In this document: one piece after another, positions 5,597-7,649 of the stretch
How the letters are laid out: each line of letters opens with the position of its first letter
Numbering within the stretch: position 1 is the stretch's first letter
Source: Pseudomonadota bacterium
Lineage (GTDB): Bacteria > Pseudomonadota > Gammaproteobacteria > Burkholderiales > Thiobacillaceae
Direction of reading: 5' to 3'
DNA length: 7,649 nucleotides
NCBI GenBank assembly: GCA_021791235.1
Contig: JAJYXA010000461.1
Span: 1 to 7,649 of the forward strand
Notes under the pieces: generated by a model
Told to the model about the DNA's origin: nothing
What the model saw: the letters and a program-made list of their open reading frames with translations, nothing else
Databases searched by the model: none
Position numbers and translations under genes: made by a program

Positions 5597-6607
5597 ATGC
5601 TGACCTACCTCCTGAAGCGCCTCGGCATGGTGATCCCGACCCTGCTCGGCATCACCCTGCTGGCCTTCTCGCTGATCCACCTGATCCCGGGCAATGCCGC
5701 CCAGGCGCTCTCGGGCGAACGCGGCATGTCGCCGGAGCGCTACCGCCAGCTCGCGCACCAGCTCGGCCTGGACCGGCCGCTCAGCACCCAGTACCTGGAC
5801 TATCTGGGGCACCTGCTGCACGGCGACTTCGGCCGCTCGATCAACACCCACGAAGCGGTAGTGAAGGAATTCCTGACGCTGTTTCCGGCGACCACGGAGC
5901 TCGCCCTGTGCGCGATCCTGCTGGCACTGCTGCTCGGCCTGCCGGCCGGCATCCTGGCGGCGGTCAAACGCAACAGCTTCATCGATTATTCGGTGATCGG
6001 CGCATCGCTGACCGGCTACTCGATGCCGATCTTCTGGTGGGCGCTGCTCCTGATCGAGCTGTTCTCGGTCAAGCTCGGCTGGACGCCGGTGTCCGGACGG
6101 ATCGCCATCGTCTATGACTTCCCCACGCCCACCGGCTTCATGCTGATCGACGCCTGGCGCTCGGGCCAGGCCGGCGCCTTCCGCTCGGCGCTCTCGCACC
6201 TGATCCTGCCCGCGCTCGCGCTGGGCACCATTCCGCTGGCGGTGATCGCGCGCATGACGCGCTCGGCGATGCTCGAAGTGCTGCGCGAGGACTACGTGCG
6301 CACGGCGCGGGCCAAGGGCCTGTCCTGGTTTTCGGTGGTCTGCGTGCATGCGCTGAGAAACGCCCTGATCCCGGTGATCACCGTGATCGGCCTGCAGGTC
6401 GGCACGCTCCTGACCGGCGCGATCCTGACCGAGACCATCTTCTCCTGGCCGGGCATCGGCAAGTGGCTGGTCGAGGCCATCCATCGCCGCGACTACCCGG
6501 TGGTGCAAGGCGGCATCCTGATCTCGGCGTGCATCGTGATCAGCGTCAATCTGGCGGTCGACCTGCTCTACGGCGTCGTCAATCCGCGCATCCGCCACGG
6601 CCGATGA
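5597..6607 (+). CDS. dppB: Dipeptide ABC transporter permease DppB
   Basis: A 336-residue inner-membrane permease of the binding-protein-dependent transport family. It starts with the typical MLTYLLKRLGMVIPTLLGIT and carries about six membrane spans (near 9-30, 100-122, 135-157, 200-220, 258-280 and 305-327). A large periplasmic loop includes the GLDRPLSTQYLDYLGHLLHGDFGRS block (57-81). The EAA loop that docks on the ATPase is at about 231-262 (EDYVRTARAKGLSWF then LRNALIPVI). The C-terminus has the conserved ILTETIFSWPGIGKW and a DYPVVQG motif. It forms the translocation channel with DppC. It begins three bases after the dppA stop with no obvious ribosome site of its own, so translation probably depends on readthrough from dppA. 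Confidence 0.96.
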   Translation: MLTYLLKRLGMVIPTLLGITLLAFSLIHLIPGNAAQALSGERGMSPERYRQLAHQLGLDRPLSTQYLDYLGHLLHGDFGRSINTHEAVVKEFLTLFPATTELALCAILLALLLGLPAGILAAVKRNSFIDYSVIGASLTGYSMPIFWWALLLIELFSVKLGWTPVSGRIAIVYDFPTPTGFMLIDAWRSGQAGAFRSALSHLILPALALGTIPLAVIARMTRSAMLEVLREDYVRTARAKGLSWFSVVCVHALRNALIPVITVIGLQVGTLLTGAILTETIFSWPGIGKWLVEAIHRRDYPVVQGGILISACIVISVNLAVDLLYGVVNPRIRHGR

Positions 6608-7476
6608 GTTCCGCCACGCCTTCGCCGCTCGCGGAACTGTGGCACCACTTCAGCCGCAATCGCGGCGCGCTGGCCGGCCTCGCCGGGGTGCTGCTGCTCG
6701 TCGTGCTGGCGCTGTTTCCCGGCTGCTTCGCGCCGCACTCGCCGATCGAGCAATTCCGTTCCGCGGCGCTCTCGCCGCCGGCCTGGCTCGCGGGCGGCAG
6801 CCGCAACTTCCCGCTCGGCACCGACGCCGTCGGTCGCGACATCCTGTCGCGGCTGATATACGGCGCGAGGCTGTCCTTGACGATCGGCCTGATCGCGGTA
6901 TCGCTGTCGCTGTCCATCGGCATCGTGCTCGGCCTCGTCTCGGGCTTTCTGCGCGGCTGGGTCGAGACCGCGATCATGCGTCTGATGGACGTCCTGCTGG
7001 CGCTGCCCTCGCTGCTCCTGGCCATCGCGGTGGTGGCCATCCTCGGCCCGGGCCTGGTCAACGCGATGTTCGCCATCGCCGTGGTGATGGTGCCCCACTA
7101 CGTGCGCCTGATGCGCGCCTCGGTGATCGGCGAACTGGGCCGCGACTACGTCGCCGCCTCGCGCATCGCCGGCGCCGGCACGCTGAGACTGATGTTCGAC
7201 ACCGTGCTGCCCAATTGCACCGCCCCCTTGATCGTCCAGGCCACGCTGGGGTTTTCCAGCGCCATCCTCGACGCCGCCGCGCTCGGTTTCCTGGGACTGG
7301 GCGCCCAGCCGCCCACCCCCGAGTGGGGCTCGATGCTCGCCTCGGCGCTGGAGTTCATCGCCAGCGCGTGGTGGGTGGTGACCTTTCCCGGACTGGCGAT
7401 CCTGCTCGCGGTGCTGGCCTTCAACCTGATGGGCGACGGCCTGCGCGACGCCCTCGATCCGAAGCTGAAAACTTAA
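6604..7476 (+). CDS. dppC: Dipeptide ABC transporter permease DppC
   Basis: A 290-residue permease, partner of DppB. The first membrane span is at about 23-40, then the OppC/DppC signature LGTDAVGRDILSRLIYGARL (71-90). Further spans lie near 92-113, 128-147, 150-165, 205-225 and 258-276. The EAA loop is at about 180-212 (RDYVAASRIAGAGTLRLMF then LPNCTAPLIV). GLGAQPPTPEWGSML (231-245) and the closing NLMGDGLRDALDPKL are family hallmarks. The start at 6604 is chosen because its ATG overlaps the dppB stop as ATGA, and the protein then begins with the usual short cytoplasmic arm LAELWHHFSRNRGALAG; a longer upstream reading would run 141 bases into dppB. Confidence 0.95.
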   Translation: MSSATPSPLAELWHHFSRNRGALAGLAGVLLLVVLALFPGCFAPHSPIEQFRSAALSPPAWLAGGSRNFPLGTDAVGRDILSRLIYGARLSLTIGLIAVSLSLSIGIVLGLVSGFLRGWVETAIMRLMDVLLALPSLLLAIAVVAILGPGLVNAMFAIAVVMVPHYVRLMRASVIGELGRDYVAASRIAGAGTLRLMFDTVLPNCTAPLIVQATLGFSSAILDAAALGFLGLGAQPPTPEWGSMLASALEFIASAWWVVTFPGLAILLAVLAFNLMGDGLRDALDPKLKT

Positions 7477-7649
7477 ATGGCGCTGCTGGAAATCGAGAAT
7501 CTGAGCGTGTCCTTCGGCCGGCCGCAGACGCCGCTGATCGCGGTCGAGAGCGTCGATCTGGCCATCGATGAGGGCGAGGTGGTCGGCGTCGTCGGCGAAT
7601 CGGGCTCGGGCAAGAGCGTCAGCTCGCTCGCGATCATGGGCCTGATCGA
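7477..7649 (+). CDS. dppD: Dipeptide ABC transporter ATPase DppD (5' part, cut by window end)
   Basis: The first 57 codons of an ABC ATPase. The start codon directly abuts the dppC TAA with no intervening base. The reading opens [14 protein letters not shown], the usual first strand of OppD/DppD proteins, followed by [25 protein letters not shown]. The Walker A motif is residues 40-47 (GESGSGKS), with Lys46 and Ser47 contacting nucleotide and Mg. The continuing [10 protein letters not shown] is the typical DppD helix after Walker A. Walker B, the LSGGQ signature and the expected C-terminal iron-sulfur/Oligo_HPY region lie outside the window. dppD rather than dppF is chosen from its place directly after dppC and the MALLEIENL opening. 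Confidence 0.93.
   Translation, partial: MALLEIENLSVSFGRPQTPLIAVESVDLAIDEGEVVGVVGESGSGKSVSSLAIMGLI

Noticed and set aside
4078..6117. A 679-codon plus-strand open frame overlapping dppA and dppB in another frame
   Set aside because: It is low-complexity Arg/Pro/Gly/His sequence running across the dppA-dppB junction, while the true frames show full family conservation. An out-of-frame shadow.
3806..6598. A 930-codon open frame on the minus strand across dppA and dppB
   Set aside because: It is antisense to two strongly recognised genes. Its product is rich in Arg, Asp, Gln, His and Gly with no recognisable domain, as expected from codon-position bias in GC-rich DNA.

Overview
This is a GC-rich stretch from a Gram-negative bacterium. 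The ExbB/ExbD/TonB complex and the periplasmic DppA protein both require an outer membrane. The protein style (proline-rich TonB with a two-cysteine C-terminal domain, ExbB with an extra N-terminal export signal, paired ExbDs followed by a TPR protein) looks to me like Betaproteobacteria or GC-rich Gammaproteobacteria. That placement is recognition from memory, not a database result.

Layout. (1) Positions 2-97 (+) are the last codons of a peptide-type ABC transporter ATPase whose body lies off the left edge. (2) Positions 94-3772 (-) form a five-gene Ton operon, read right to left as tonB, exbB, exbD1, exbD2 and a secreted TPR protein. Its last gene meets the ATPase tail-to-tail, and the two stop codons overlap in the tetranucleotide CTAG. 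(3) Positions 3773-3994 are a 222-bp divergent control region. It holds an 11-C homopolymer running into a short hairpin, and a plausible sigma70-type promoter for the rightward genes whose -35 and -10 lie in the arms of an imperfect dyad. (4) Positions 3995-7649 (+) are the start of a dipeptide importer operon: dppA, dppB, dppC and the first 57 codons of dppD, packed with gaps of 3, -4 and 0 bases. The rest of dppD, and any dppF, lie off the right edge.

How it works together. ExbB and the two ExbDs should form a proton-driven motor in the inner membrane. TonB carries that energy to TonB-dependent receptors in the outer membrane, none of which is in this window. DppA captures dipeptides in the periplasm (E. 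coli DppA also accepts haem), and DppBC with the DppD/F ATPases moves them into the cytoplasm. The two divergent operons could therefore serve successive steps of uptake across the envelope, but the sequence shows only adjacency.

I see no tRNA, rRNA, CRISPR array, insertion sequence or phage gene. Every gene family is recognisable, so I do not claim a new biological system. The features most worth following up are the divergent control region, the Ton-Dpp pairing and the uncharacterised TPR protein.
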